The position numbers and the translations under genes are program-made. Of a DNA stretch of 5,516 nucleotides, positions 4,787 through 5,516 are shown piece after piece. Position 1 is the first letter of the stretch. The number at the start of each line of letters is the position of its first letter. This DNA comes from Clostridia bacterium (GTDB taxonomy: Bacteria > Bacillota > Clostridia > Oscillospirales > CAG-272). The notes under the pieces are model-generated. The model was given only the letters and a program-made list of their open reading frames with translations. It was not told the DNA's origin and searched no databases. The stretch covers positions 1 to 5,516 of the forward strand of contig JAFQAM010000384.1 in NCBI GenBank assembly GCA_017416885.1, given 5' to 3'.

Positions 4787-5516
4787 TGAGTACAATTAAA
4801 GTTAATTTTAACAAAGAAATAGACAAAATAAGAATAATGCACGCGGTAAATAACGGTCCTTGTGTTGGTGGTAGTGAGCAAACAAGAGGAAATCAAGATA
4901 CATACAAGGCGGCAAGAATTCCTTATGCAAGGACACACGATGCTTCATTTTTCGCCGGCTACGGTGGAAATCATACTGTTGATGTGGATTTTATTTTTCC
5001 TGATTTTGATGCAGATGTAAATGATCCAAAAAGCTATGATTTTGCTTGCACGGATTTATATATGAAGCAAATTATAACTTACGGCACAAAACCGTTTTTC
5101 CGTCTTGGCTCAAGGATTGAGCACGAGATTAAAAAGTATAATACATTTCCACCTAAGGATTTTAAGAAATGGGCGGAAATTTGCGAGCATATTATTATGC
5201 ACTATACTGAAGGTTGGGCTGACGGCTTTAACTACGATATGGAATATTGGGAAATTTGGAATGAGCCTGACCTTGATGCGCACGAGGAAAAGAACAAAAG
5301 ATGCTGGCAGGGGACATTTACGGAGTTTGTGGACTTCTTCTCTACCGCGGCTAAGCATTTGAAAAACCGTTTTCCCAATTTAAAGATTGGCGGTCCTGCT
5401 TCTTGCGGAGATGAGGAATGGAGTGAAAAGTTCCTTGCGGAAATCAAGAAAAAAGACACTCCTCTTGACTTTTTCAGTTATCATTGGTATTGGACACAAC
5501 CATACGATATGACGGA
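4786..5516 (+). CDS. Second GH-A (GH39-like) glycoside hydrolase, N-terminal part (3' end outside window)
   Basis: The ATG at 4786 overlaps the stop of the previous gene by one base (TAATG), with GAGGGGA (4772-4778) upstream, so the two are translationally coupled. The frame stays open to the window end: 243 complete codons, roughly half the gene. By hand alignment it matches the upstream hydrolase at about 164 of 243 residues (67%) with no gaps. Glu160 in WEIWNEPDL occupies the same residue number, so the acid/base is kept; the nucleophile lies beyond the window. Differences concentrate at 24-40, 91-100, 165-190 and 205-243, including SYHWYWTQ in place of SWHWYGVE, next to the active site. 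This suggests a different substrate or linkage preference. There is no signal peptide, so it is probably cytoplasmic like its partner. It arose by tandem duplication. Confidence 0.9.
   Translation, partial: MSTIKVNFNKEIDKIRIMHAVNNGPCVGGSEQTRGNQDTYKAARIPYARTHDASFFAGYGGNHTVDVDFIFPDFDADVNDPKSYDFACTDLYMKQIITYGTKPFFRLGSRIEHEIKKYNTFPPKDFKKWAEICEHIIMHYTEGWADGFNYDMEYWEIWNEPDLDAHEEKNKRCWQGTFTEFVDFFSTAAKHLKNRFPNLKIGGPASCGDEEWSEKFLAEIKKKDTPLDFFSYHWYWTQPYDMT

Noticed and set aside
4591..4938. Minus-strand open frames opposite the hydrolases (also 3434-3703 and 5110-5459)
   Set aside because: They lie wholly opposite strong coding frames, have no ribosome sites and show low-complexity, hydrophobic antisense composition. 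The similarity between two of them only mirrors the hydrolase duplication.

Overview
The window looks like a low-GC Firmicute of the class Clostridia, probably a gut or rumen lineage such as Lachnospiraceae or Oscillospiraceae. The reasons are AT-rich codon use, AAGGAG ribosome binding sites 6-9 nt before starts, sigma-A-type promoters with 17-nt spacers, U-tailed hairpin terminators, and a clostridial-type class II fructose-bisphosphate aldolase C-terminus. No database search was possible, so the taxon is inferred.

Layout. (1) Bases 1-183 are the 3' end of fba, closed by a terminator at 199-229. (2) Bases 249-1987 form a three-gene, plus-strand unit of small unrecognised proteins: two two-helix membrane proteins and one soluble protein that may be DUF4304-like. 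It has a strong promoter (249-277) and a terminator (1959-1987). (3) Copies of one GAACCGTCC-type palindromic repeat lie at every gene boundary of this unit and beyond its end, in alternating orientation: + at 306, - at 808, + at 1357, a decayed - at 1887, and + at 2012 with a partial tandem copy. (4) At 2069-2098 the last nine codons and stop of fba reappear in frame and slightly diverged. The repeat-bounded unit therefore lies between an intact fba end and a second fba-end remnant. (5) A strong terminator at 2117-2150 is shared with a convergent minus-strand gene (2149-3267) for a Cys-rich lipoprotein-like protein. (6) A divergent intergenic region (3268-3460) carries back-to-back promoters and several inverted repeats. 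(7) From 3461 to the window end run two tandem, translationally coupled, paralogous glycoside hydrolases of clan GH-A type (GH39-like), the second cut by the window edge.

How the parts relate. fba is housekeeping glycolysis. The two hydrolases lack signal peptides and probably act inside the cell on imported oligosaccharides, under a promoter overlapped by a 25-bp palindrome. The most unusual part is 184-2098: a repeat-partitioned cassette-like operon of unknown small genes placed at the 3' end of fba and flanked by fba-end direct repeats. It resembles either a small mobile or exchangeable gene array or the remains of a tandem fba duplication later filled with accessory genes. No recombinase or transposase is present in the window, so mobility is inferred from structure only.
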